Of a DNA stretch of 64,000 bases, positions 54,014-60,948 are shown piece after piece (positions within the stretch are counted from its first letter, which is position 1; each line of letters opens with the position of its first letter). This DNA comes from Steroidobacteraceae bacterium. GTDB lineage: Bacteria > Pseudomonadota > Gammaproteobacteria > Steroidobacterales > Steroidobacteraceae. The stretch is from NCBI GenBank assembly GCA_019683695.1, contig JADGHX010000003.1, positions 1 through 64,000 of the forward strand, written 5' to 3'. The position numbers were made by a program, and so were the translations under genes. Under the pieces are notes generated by a model. It worked only from the letters and a program-made list of their open reading frames with translations, was not told where the DNA came from and did not search any database.

Positions 54014-55531
54014 ATGAAGCCTGATTGCTCGTCCGCACCGTTTCTTCAATCGATTCGTTCAATCCCGCCTCTCGTGCTGGCGATGGCGATTCTCGGCGTG
54101 CTCACCACGAGCTGCGCGCGCACCGGGGGCGATGCCGTGGCCGCCGACGCCGTTGCGGCCCAGGCGGAGCAGTCGCAGAGCGCCCCGGCGAGCACGTCCC
54201 GCGCGTTACCGGACTTCACAGGTCTCGTGAAGCAGTACGGCGGCGCGGTGGTGAATGTCACCGTGGTCGGACGCAGAACCTCAGCAAGCGCCGGGCCGGA
54301 GACCTCGCCGGATGACCCGCTCTCCGAATTTTTCCGGCGATTTGGCATCCCGGGCCCGCCCGAGACGCCTGATGGGCCAGGTGCCGCGCCCCTGCGCGGT
54401 CTCGGTTCCGGATTCATCGTTTCCCCGGATGGCTATGTCATCACGAACGCGCACGTGGTCAGCGAGGCCGCGGAAGTCACCGTGAAACTCCCGGATCGAC
54501 GCGAGTATCCGGCCAAGGTGGTCGGCGCGGACCTGAGAAGCGACATTGCCCTGCTCAAGGTGGACGCGAACAACCTGCCCACCGTGAAACTCGGGAAAGC
54601 CGAACACCTGACGCCCGGCGAATGGGTGGCCGCGATCGGTTCGCCTTTCGGGTTCGAGAACAGCGTGACGGTCGGTGTGGTGAGCGCCACCGCGCGCGCA
54701 CTCGGGCCCCAGAGCAGCGTCGTGCCCTTCATCCAGACGGACGTTGCCGTGAACCCCGGCAACTCCGGCGGGCCGCTCTTCAACCTGCGCGGCGAGGTCA
54801 TCGGGGTCAACTCCCAGATCTACAGCGCCACGGGCGGGTATCAGGGCATCTCGTTCGCCATTCCCATCGACGTGGCGATGGACGTGCAGCGCCAGCTCCG
54901 CGAGACCGGGCGCGTCACGCGCGGGCGCATCGGCGTGACGATCCAGGATGTGAACGCGCAGCTCGCCCAGTCCTTCCGCCTGGATCGCCCGCGCGGCGCG
55001 CTGATCAGCTCCGTCGAGCCCGGCGGACCGGCCGCGCAGGCCGGCCTCAAACCCGGTGACGTGATCCTGAGCGTGAACGACGAAACGATCGAGACCTCGA
55101 CCGAGCTGCCGGCGCTCGTGGCGAACATCAAGCCGGGAACCCAGGCGCAGATGCGCATCTGGCGCAACGGGCACGAGGAGAAGACGCAGGTCAAAGTGGC
55201 GGAGCTCGAGGACGATACGGCAGTGCCCACCTCCATGAGCCAGGGCCGCGAACGCGGACAGAAAAATGAGCGGCTCGGAATCGGCGTGCGTCCGCTCACG
55301 CCGCAGGAGCGCGAACAGCTCGGCACGGAGGGCACTCTGGTGGTCGAGCAGGTGCAGGGCCCTGCGCTTGCCGCCGGCGTGCAGCCTGGCGACGTGCTCA
55401 TCGCCATCGGCAATTCGCCCGTGCGTTCCGTGGAGGACGTGCGCAAGGCCACCGAGAAGGCGCGCGGGAGCGTCGCGCTGCTCATCGAGCGCGAGAACGC
55501 TCGCATCTACGTACCTGTGCGTATTGGCTGA
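54014..55531 (+). CDS. DegP/DegQ (Do)-type periplasmic serine protease
   Basis: The start is the ATG at 54014 with CGGAG upstream, giving 505 residues. A hydrophobic N-terminal signal ends in TTSC, a marginal lipobox, so the protein may be lipid-anchored or cleaved after it. The catalytic triad is His147 (ITNAHVVSE), Asp177 (LRSDIALLKVD) and Ser251 (VNPGNSGGPLF). Two PDZ domains follow (GALISSVEPGGPAAQAGLKPGDVIL and GTLVVEQVQGPALAAGVQPGDVL, quoted in part). It degrades or refolds damaged envelope proteins. An Ala/Gln/Ser-rich segment separates the signal from the protease. Confidence 0.95.
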   Translation: MKPDCSSAPFLQSIRSIPPLVLAMAILGVLTTSCARTGGDAVAADAVAAQAEQSQSAPASTSRALPDFTGLVKQYGGAVVNVTVVGRRTSASAGPETSPDDPLSEFFRRFGIPGPPETPDGPGAAPLRGLGSGFIVSPDGYVITNAHVVSEAAEVTVKLPDRREYPAKVVGADLRSDIALLKVDANNLPTVKLGKAEHLTPGEWVAAIGSPFGFENSVTVGVVSATARALGPQSSVVPFIQTDVAVNPGNSGGPLFNLRGEVIGVNSQIYSATGGYQGISFAIPIDVAMDVQRQLRETGRVTRGRIGVTIQDVNAQLAQSFRLDRPRGALISSVEPGGPAAQAGLKPGDVILSVNDETIETSTELPALVANIKPGTQAQMRIWRNGHEEKTQVKVAELEDDTAVPTSMSQGRERGQKNERLGIGVRPLTPQEREQLGTEGTLVVEQVQGPALAAGVQPGDVLIAIGNSPVRSVEDVRKATEKARGSVALLIERENARIYVPVRIG

Positions 55532-55664
55532 TACCCGCGCACGAACACCCACCGGGCCCGCACGCTGCACTGAAAGGGCGCGGCGCGCGGGCTTGCGCGC
55601 GATGTGGCGCGCGTCGCCTCGATCCGTCCCGAAAATGGTATTGTTCCGACCCCTCGAATCCGGG

Positions 55665-55677
55665 TCCTTCGGAAGGA
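55665..55677 (+). promoter_or_regulatory. hairpin overlapping the folD Shine-Dalgarno
   Basis: TCCTTC and GAAGGA are perfect inverted arms separated by one base, effectively a 5-bp stem with a 3-nt loop. The right arm is the AAGGAG ribosome site of folD. Folding would hide the ribosome site, so it could tune translation. It may also be chance in a strong Shine-Dalgarno context. Confidence 0.35.
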
Positions 55678-55681
55678 GCGC

Positions 55682-56569
55682 ATGGTCGCCAAAATCATCG
55701 ATGGCAGGCAGGTTGCGGCAAGCATTCGCCAGGAATGCCGCGAACGGGTCGAGGTGCTGCGTCAGAGGACGGGCGTGGTACCGGGTCTTGCCGTCGTGCT
55801 CGTGGGAGACAACCCCGCCTCGGCACTTTATGTCGCCAACAAGGTACGCGCCTGCGGCGAAGTGGGCATCCGCTCCTTCCGCCAGGAGCTGCCGGCCAGC
55901 ATCGATACGGCCACGCTTCTCGACACGATCCAGCGCCTGAGCGCGGATCCGGCCATACACGGCATCCTCGTGCAGCTGCCTCTGCCGCCGCACATCGACA
56001 TGCGGCGCGTGCTGAGCGCCATTCCCGTCGAGAAGGACGTGGACGGGTTTCACCTGTACAACGTCGGCGGCCTCGTGGTCGGCAACACCGTGTTCCCGCC
56101 CTGCACGCCCTACGGCGTGTGCCGGTTGCTCGAGCACGAAGGCATTCCGGTCGAAGCGCGCAACGTGGTCGTGGTCGGCGCGAGCAACATCGTCGGCAAG
56201 CCGATGGCGCTCATGCTCATGCAGCGTGAAGCCACGGTGAGCATCTGCCACGCGAAAACGCGCGACCTCGCCCAGTACACCATTCTCGCGGACATCCTGG
56301 TCGTCGCCGCGGGCAAGCCGAATCTCATCCTGCCGCAAATGGTGAAGACCGGCGCGGTGGTCATCGACGTGGGCATCAACCGTCTGCCGAACGGCAAGAT
56401 TGCCGGCGACGTGGATTTCGAAGGCGTGCGCCAGAAGGCCTCGTACATCACGCCGGTGCCGGGCGGTGTCGGGCCGATGACCGTCACGATGCTTCTGGTC
56501 AACACGATCACCTCCGCCGAGCGGGCGGCGGGGCTGCCCACCGAAGGCTCGAGCCGGAACGCGGCCTGA
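55682..56569 (+). CDS. folD: bifunctional methylenetetrahydrofolate dehydrogenase/cyclohydrolase
   Basis: The start is the ATG at 55682, 5 nt after AAGGAG, giving 295 residues. FolD signatures are ALYVANKVRACGEVGI (with the catalytic lysine), GILVQLPLPPHID, EKDVDGFH and VVVGASNIVGKPMALMLM for NADP binding, ending in VTPVPGGVGPMTVTMLL-type sequence (here ITPVPGGVGPMTVTMLLVNT). It supplies 10-formyl-tetrahydrofolate for purine and formyl-methionine synthesis. The 150-bp upstream region shows no ZTP riboswitch that I can recognise. Confidence 0.96.
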   Translation: MVAKIIDGRQVAASIRQECRERVEVLRQRTGVVPGLAVVLVGDNPASALYVANKVRACGEVGIRSFRQELPASIDTATLLDTIQRLSADPAIHGILVQLPLPPHIDMRRVLSAIPVEKDVDGFHLYNVGGLVVGNTVFPPCTPYGVCRLLEHEGIPVEARNVVVVGASNIVGKPMALMLMQREATVSICHAKTRDLAQYTILADILVVAAGKPNLILPQMVKTGAVVIDVGINRLPNGKIAGDVDFEGVRQKASYITPVPGGVGPMTVTMLLVNTITSAERAAGLPTEGSSRNAA

Positions 56570-56600
56570 GCGCGCGCACTTTCCGCGCTCAGCGGCGCGC

Positions 56601-56617
56601 CGGTCTAGAATAGACCG
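56601..56617. promoter_or_regulatory. 17-bp palindrome upstream of the DUF2058 gene
   Basis: CGGTCTA-GAA-TAGACCG is a perfect 7-bp inverted repeat, 26 bp before the GTG start. The central TAGAAT resembles a -10 box, so a repressor bound here would block the promoter. No T-run follows, which argues against a folD terminator. Confidence 0.45.
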
Positions 56618-56642
56618 CTCACATGTCGAGTCGGGGAGTGTC

Positions 56643-57170
56643 GTGAGCTCAACGTTACGCGAGCAGTTGCTCAAGGTGGGACTGGTCACGGAACAGCAGG
56701 TGCGCGCGAGTGAACAGCGCCGTGCGCCTTCGCGCCGCAAGCCCGAGCCCACCCCTGAACAGAAGCTCGCCGCGCAGAAGGCGCAGGCCGCCAAGATCGC
56801 GCGGGATCAGGAACTCAACCGCCAGCGCCAGCTTGCGGCCGAAGCGAAGGAACGCGCGATGCAGATCAAGCAGCTCGTCGAGCAGCATCGGCTGCCGAAG
56901 GTGCTGGACAGCGACGATCGCTTTCATTTCGTTGCCGGCAAGAAGCTGCGCTTCATCCTCGTGAACGAAGCCATGCGCGAAGGGCTGAACAACGGCTCGC
57001 TCGCCATCATCCGCTACAACGGCAGCAGCGACGTCGTGCCCGCGGAGATTGCGGAGCGCATTCGCGAGCGCGATCCGCGCGCAGTTGTGCAATTGAAGAA
57101 CGAGCCCGATCCGGTGGACGAAAACGATCCCTACAAGGACTTCGTCGTCCCCGACGATCTGAAGTGGTGA
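56643..57170 (+). CDS. DUF2058 family protein
   Basis: A 175-residue protein with a GTG start. The N-terminus STLREQLLKVGLVTEQQVR is followed by a long basic helix rich in Gln, Lys and Ala (residues about 30-80, coiled-coil-like), then a compact C-terminal part with DRFHFVAGKKLRFILVNEAMR and GSLAIIRYNGSSDVVPAEIAERI, quoted in part. This matches the YaiL/DUF2058 family of gammaproteobacteria, sometimes described as nucleic-acid-associated. The molecular role is unknown. Confidence 0.9.
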   Translation: MSSTLREQLLKVGLVTEQQVRASEQRRAPSRRKPEPTPEQKLAAQKAQAAKIARDQELNRQRQLAAEAKERAMQIKQLVEQHRLPKVLDSDDRFHFVAGKKLRFILVNEAMREGLNNGSLAIIRYNGSSDVVPAEIAERIRERDPRAVVQLKNEPDPVDENDPYKDFVVPDDLKW

Positions 57171-57256
57171 GCCCGCAGCCGCTGCCGGACGGGGCGGCGG
57201 CACACCCGGTGGTTCCGCGTCAGGGCGGTTGAACGTTCAACCGCTCGCCGCGCACG

Positions 57257-58120
57257 TCAAAGCTGCTCCCGCAGGAAGCGCAGCGCCTGATCCAGGCTCT
57301 CGCCTTCGTAGAAGGCGCTCCCGCCATGCGCCACGCCGTGAAGCACGCGGAGCTGCACGGCAAGGCCGTGTTGCTGGTACGCGCCTTCCAGCTCGTGCGC
57401 CTGATTGATGGGCATCTGCGGGTCCCGGTCGCCATGGAACAGCAGCAGCGGCGGGTCTTCACGATCGACATGCATCACGGGGCTCGCAAGCCGCGCCAGC
57501 TCCGGCACGCGCTCCGGCAATGCGCCCAGCAGCCGCTCGAGCGCCGGCCGTCGCACGTTCAGTCCGAACGGTGTCGACTGCTCGAGAATCGTTGTGAGAT
57601 CGGATGCGCCGTAATAGCTGATGATGGCCTGCACGCTCGAGGACTGATCGAGATGCTCACCCACCGTCCCTTCAAGCTCCGCATGACCGTTCGTCACGCC
57701 GACGAGCGCGGCCAGATGGCCACCGGATGAGGCACCGGCGATCGCGATCCGGTCCGCGCGCACGCCGTACTCCCCTGCCCGCGCGCGCAGAAAACGGATG
57801 GCCGCCTTGATGTCATGCACGTTCGCCGGAAAGCGTGCCTCGGTGCTCTGGCGGAACTCCACGCTCGCGACCGCGAAGCCGTGCCGGACGAACGCGGCCG
57901 GGTAGTCCTGTTTCGATCCGGCATACCACGCGCCGCCGTGCACCCACACCAGCAGCGGGGGCGCTTCGCCTGTGTTTGCGGGCAGATGCAGGTCCAGCCG
58001 CAGGGACTTGCCGTCCACCTGCGCGTATTCGATGTCCGGTATGTCCATCGCCCTGTCCGCCGAGACGGCGTGCGGGCCGAGAAGCGCAGCCGCCATTGCA
58101 ACGATTACCCGGCTTGTCAC
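57257..58120 (-). CDS. secreted alpha/beta hydrolase (esterase/lipase, HSL/BD-FAE-like)
   Basis: I chose the GTG at 58120, 6 nt after GGGAG, because it leads straight into a signal peptide (TSRVIVAMAAALLGPHAVSA); the track start lies in upstream sequence. The mature enzyme has the HGGAWYAGSKQDY oxyanion motif, the nucleophile elbow IAGASSGGHLAAL, an aspartate in LLFHGDRDPQMPI and the catalytic histidine in LHGVAHGGSAFY. It is probably a periplasmic or secreted carboxylesterase of about 265 mature residues. It is divergent from the beta-propeller gene. Confidence 0.87.
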   Translation of the reverse strand: MTSRVIVAMAAALLGPHAVSADRAMDIPDIEYAQVDGKSLRLDLHLPANTGEAPPLLVWVHGGAWYAGSKQDYPAAFVRHGFAVASVEFRQSTEARFPANVHDIKAAIRFLRARAGEYGVRADRIAIAGASSGGHLAALVGVTNGHAELEGTVGEHLDQSSSVQAIISYYGASDLTTILEQSTPFGLNVRRPALERLLGALPERVPELARLASPVMHVDREDPPLLLFHGDRDPQMPINQAHELEGAYQQHGLAVQLRVLHGVAHGGSAFYEGESLDQALRFLREQL

Positions 58121-58238
58121 CACGAGCTCCCGAGTTCTTCCGCGGCGTGAGTCTATTTGGCCGGCCCGCCCGAGGGGAATTGCGGGCACCACGGCCGAAA
58201 CTGCATGATCCCGCACGCAAATCAAGGGGGTGATCACA

Positions 58239-59291
58239 ATGAGAAATCGACTGTGTCTCGCAGCGCTGCTCTTTTCCGGGTTCGCCGTCACCACCCTTCC
58301 GGCCCACGCGGCCTGCGAACCGGAAGGTGACGCCCAGTTCATCTGCGGCCTGCCCGCCCCTGAGGATCTCATTCGCGTGCCCGACAGCCCGTGGGTGATC
58401 GTGAGTGGCATGGCCGAGAAGACCTCGCAGCTCTACCTCGTGGACTCGCGCACGAAGGAGGCACGCGGCCTGTACCCTGCTGCAGGTGCCCGCACCCGCC
58501 ACGACAAGAAGTTGTATGGAGCCTGTCCGGGGCCCCTTCCGAAAGGCGTGTTCGGCGCGCACGGCATCGATCTGCAGCCGCGGAATCGTGGCGCCTACAC
58601 GCTCTATGCCGTGAACCACGCCGGACGCGAATCCATCGAGGTGCTGGAGCTGGATGTCACCGGCGCCGTTCCGGTGGCCACGTGGATCGGCTGCGTCGTG
58701 TTCCCCGCCGGCGCCTCGGGTAACGGCATCGTGGGGTTGCCCGACGGCGGCTTCATCACCACGAACTTCAAGGACCCGGCGGACAAGAACGCCTTCCAGA
58801 AGATGTCCGCCGGCGAGATCACCGGCAACGTGCTCGAGTGGCATCCGGGCACGGGCTGGACCGAGCTGCCCGACAGCGCGATGTCCGGCGCGAACGGCAT
58901 CGCGCTTTCGCGCGACGGCAAGTGGCTGTACGTGGCGGGCTGGCCGGGCAAGAACATCGTGCGCTTCGAACGCACCGGCGAGCGCTGGACGAAGCGGGAT
59001 GCGATTCCGACCGGCTTCCTGACCGACAACCTGCGCTGGATGGCCGACGGCTCGCTGCTCGCCGCCGGGCAGGATGCGGACATGCCCGCCGTGTTCGGCT
59101 GCGCACCGCCTGCCTGCCGCGTGAAATCCGCCGCGGTGAAGATTGACCCGCGCACACTCGAGATGACGCGCGTGATTGCCTACCCTGGCAGCGCGCACTT
59201 CGAAGGCGCCACGACGGCGATCGACGTCGGCGACGAATACTGGGTCGGCAGCTTCCGCGGCGATCGCGTGGTACGCCTGCCCGCCCGCTGA
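58239..59291 (+). CDS. secreted SMP-30/gluconolactonase-like beta-propeller protein
   Basis: The ATG at 58239 follows AAGGGGG by about nine bases; the track uses a GTG three codons earlier. The 350-residue product has a signal peptide (MRNRLCLAALLFSGF, cut near AHA). The rest shows propeller-like repeats: IVSGMAEKTSQLYLVD, GAHGIDLQPRN, GIVGLPDGGFITTNF, GANGIALSRDGKWLYVAGW, consistent with SMP-30/Gluconolactonase/LRE or strictosidine-synthase-like proteins. Several cysteines (ACPGPLP, GCAPPACRV) suggest disulfides. The enzyme activity, possibly a lactonase, is uncertain. Confidence 0.78.
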   Translation: MRNRLCLAALLFSGFAVTTLPAHAACEPEGDAQFICGLPAPEDLIRVPDSPWVIVSGMAEKTSQLYLVDSRTKEARGLYPAAGARTRHDKKLYGACPGPLPKGVFGAHGIDLQPRNRGAYTLYAVNHAGRESIEVLELDVTGAVPVATWIGCVVFPAGASGNGIVGLPDGGFITTNFKDPADKNAFQKMSAGEITGNVLEWHPGTGWTELPDSAMSGANGIALSRDGKWLYVAGWPGKNIVRFERTGERWTKRDAIPTGFLTDNLRWMADGSLLAAGQDADMPAVFGCAPPACRVKSAAVKIDPRTLEMTRVIAYPGSAHFEGATTAIDVGDEYWVGSFRGDRVVRLPAR

Positions 59292-59444
59292 TTACACGCG
59301 ACGCTTCGCGAGGCGACCGCGCATCGCTTCGTGCGGTGAGGTGAACACGCGCGCTTCATGCGAGCGCGCCTAGTCCACGCTGTCAGCCGCTCTGCCAAGC
59401 CCATCCCGGATGGAGATGGCGCCGACGCGCTCGCGCAGCGCAGA

Positions 59445-59568
59445 CCCATCAGCGAGTGCAAGGCGCGCGCAAGAGGACCCTTCGGCAGCCGTCGCGGGCC
59501 ATCAGCGCGTTAAGCGCCGCGCGCACCTCTGCACCGAGTCTTGGGACGCGCGCATGTGCCGCGGCGCA
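59445..59568 (+). repeat. repeat copy A (direct)
   Basis: It begins CCCATCAGCGAGTGCAAGG, continues GCGCGCAAGAGGACCCTTCGG, and after about 60 bases has GCGTTAAGCGCCGCGC and CACCTCTGCACCGAGTCTTGG with CGCGCATGTG. The same series of blocks recurs in copy B about 206-211 bases to the right, so the duplicated unit is at least 120 bp. Confidence 0.75.
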
Positions 59569-59650
59569 GTGAGAAGCGCGAGGCCGAAATCCCCAGATTC
59601 CACTCGCCCAGACGTGAGGATGCGCCCCACATGCGTTCGCGCCGCAGAGG

Positions 59651-59775
59651 CCCATCAGCGAGCGCAAGGTGCGTGCAAGAGGGTCCCTCGGCGGCCGTCT
59701 CGGGCGCCGGCGTCCCCGCGTTAAGCGCCGCGCACCTCTGCACCAATTCTTGGTACGCGCGCATGTGGCGCGGCG
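59651..59775 (+). repeat. repeat copy B (direct)
   Basis: It begins CCCATCAGCGAGCGCAAGG, continues TGCGTGCAAGAGGGTCCCTC, then GCGTTAAGCGCCGCGC, CACCTCTGCACCAATTCTTGG and CGCGCATGTG. It matches copy A block by block. It ends about 20 bp before the perfect hairpin at 59797. Confidence 0.75.
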
Positions 59776-59796
59776 TAGCGGGGACGTCGGGACCGC

Positions 59797-59824
59797 CGAA
59801 AATCGCCGTCTTCGGCGATTTTCG
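59797..59824. terminator. perfect 12-bp hairpin, bidirectional terminator-like
   Basis: CGAAAATCGCCG-TCTT-CGGCGATTTTCG pairs perfectly. The A-run on one arm and T-run on the other resemble an intrinsic terminator readable from both strands. It is about 505 bp past the nearest gene end and sits between the direct and inverted repeat copies, so it may belong to the repeat element. Confidence 0.6.
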
Positions 59825-59830
59825 AAGCGC

Positions 59831-59874
59831 GCCCGAGTAGGCCGCCGAGGGACCCTCTTGCACGCGCCTTGCGC
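59831..59874 (-). repeat. repeat copy C (inverted, core only)
   Basis: On the complement it reads AAGCGCAAGGCGCGTGCAAG followed by AGGGTCCCTCGGCGGCC, nearly identical to copy B over about 35 bases. The CCCATCAGC start of the other copies is replaced here by different sequence, so only the core is conserved. Confidence 0.72.
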
Positions 59875-59927
59875 TTGCCGGCACGACCCATCGCGCCAGG
59901 TATCCGTTTCCGAAGCTCGCCGCAGAG

Positions 59928-59974
59928 CCGCCCGAGGAACCCTCTTGCGCGCACCTTTGCTCGCTGATGGGTCC
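59928..59974 (-). repeat. repeat copy D (inverted)
   Basis: On the complement it reads ACCCATCAGCGAGCAAAGG followed by TGCGCGCAAGAGGGTTCCTC, including the CCCATCAGCGAG start lost in copy C. It lies about 55 bases beyond copy C in the same inverted orientation. Confidence 0.72.
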
Positions 59975-60181
59975 ATGCGCGCGGGGACCCTTGCGGCGCG
60001 CACGCGTTGCGCAGGAATCGTGCCTGCGCTCCCGCTTCAAAAGTCAAGCACCCCGATGCCGGTTGGGGTAAGGTGTCTGCGGTTCGTGAATTTCCGCCTT
60101 GACCGCCCTTGGTCCGCCACTCGCGCTCACTTGCGCGCGTTCCGGCCAAAGACTGCCACCTCAGAAAATCCGCGAACGGGC

Positions 60182-60198
60182 GGCAGGCTCTGCCTGCC
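60182..60198 (+). promoter_or_regulatory. hairpin and pyrimidine tract in the leader of the RRM gene
   Basis: GGCAGGC-TCT-GCCTGCC is a perfect 7-bp stem, followed by AGTGTTTCTTCTTTCTG. It ends 30 bp before the GTG start. It could be a weak terminator or attenuator, or an autoregulatory binding site for the RRM protein itself. Confidence 0.45.
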
Positions 60199-60228
60199 AG
60201 TGTTTCTTCTTTCTGCGAGTACTCTGAA

Positions 60229-60498
60229 GTGACCAAGCTCTACGTCGGCAACCTGCCATTCACCGCTACCGAAGACGCCGTACGCGCCCTCTTCGCCACG
60301 CACGGCACTGTCGAAAAACTGTCCCTGATCACGGACCGTGAAACCGGCCGGCCGCGCGGTTTCGGGTTCGTCGAAATGTCGAATGCCGATGCCACACGCG
60401 CCATGCAGGCGCTGAACGGCACCGACTTCGGCGGCCGTCCGCTGCGCGTGAACGAAGCACAGGAACGCGACCGCGCACGCTCCCCGCGCCGCTTCTGA
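60229..60498 (+). CDS. single-RRM RNA-binding protein
   Basis: The real start is the GTG at 60229 (VTKLYVGNLPFTATED), giving 89 residues; the track's upstream extension is non-coding leader. The two RNP motifs are intact: RNP2 KLYVGNL and RNP1 RGFGFVEM. A short Arg-rich tail (QERDRARSPRRF) follows the fold. Small bacterial RRM proteins of this type, as in cyanobacterial Rbp proteins, bind RNA and are often cold-induced. It has its own intrinsic terminator immediately downstream. No strong ribosome site is visible, and the leader is a candidate for control. Confidence 0.92.
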   Translation: MTKLYVGNLPFTATEDAVRALFATHGTVEKLSLITDRETGRPRGFGFVEMSNADATRAMQALNGTDFGGRPLRVNEAQERDRARSPRRF

Positions 60499-60513
60499 CC
60501 TTTACCGCGTCCG

Positions 60514-60548
60514 AAGATCCCGGCCGTGAACCGGCCGGGATCTTTTTT
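60514..60548 (+). terminator. intrinsic terminator of the RRM gene
   Basis: AAGATCCCGGCC-GTGAACC-GGCCGGGATCTT is a perfect 12-bp stem with a 7-nt loop, followed by four more T residues (TTTTTT in total at the 3' arm end). It starts 15 bp after the stop codon. This is the clearest intrinsic terminator in the window. Confidence 0.93.
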
Positions 60549-60948
60549 GGCGCTCCCGGGATCGGGGCGGCGAGCGTGCCGGCGGCCCCGCGAGGCCGCA
60601 CGTCGCCGCTTTGAATCTTCGCCGCGTTGAACCTTCGTCTTGGGCCCCGGCGCCCGGCGGAGCGCCCGTTCGCGGCAACCGTGCCGATTCAGATTCCGCA
60701 CGGACGCGATTCACGACGCTCGCGTACCCGCTTGAGTGCAACGCTCCGATCGGGCTCGAGCCCGCTCCCCGCAAGCCAGACGCTTGACCGCATAGGTGAC
60801 TGCGCTCGCGCCGGCAAGGCACAACGTTTGCTCCAAGCAGCCTTGATGCTCGACCGGGCATGACCGCAGCGCCTGAGCCGCTGTGGGTCGCTCGCAGACC
60901 TGCGAAGCGAACACTCGTGACCGCAATCATCGCAGTGTGAGGGGGCAT
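60549..60948. other. 400-bp gap without a recognisable gene
   Basis: Short ORFs on both strands have no family resemblance or ribosome site. The right end holds the GAGGGGG ribosome site and presumably the old promoter of the KaiC-like remnant. I found no repeat or terminator besides the one at its left border. Confidence 0.5.

Larger units (their letters stand above)
59292..60228. other. 937-bp gene-free region containing a repeat family and hairpins
   Basis: ORFs of up to 187 codons cross the region in both directions but they are Arg/Pro/Ala-rich, lack ribosome sites and contradict each other. What stands out instead is a sequence related to CCCATCAGCGAGYGCAAGGY followed by GCGYGCAAGAGGGTCCCTCG, present four times (two direct, two inverted), and a perfect 12-bp hairpin. 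These are listed separately. Confidence 0.7.

Noticed and set aside
55532-55681. Possible ZTP riboswitch upstream of folD
   Set aside because: folD leaders sometimes carry this riboswitch, but I could not find its conserved pseudoknot sequences here; only a short hairpin at the ribosome site is present.
54281-56794. 837-codon minus-strand ORF opposite the DegP-type protease and folD
   Set aside because: It is antisense to two well-supported genes, is rich in Arg, His and Ala, and shows no family motif. Such ORFs are expected at this GC content.
59449-60003. Overlapping ORFs of 184 and 176 codons in the repeat region
   Set aside because: They arise from the repeats in several frames and both strands, have no ribosome site and resemble no protein; the DNA repeat explains them better.
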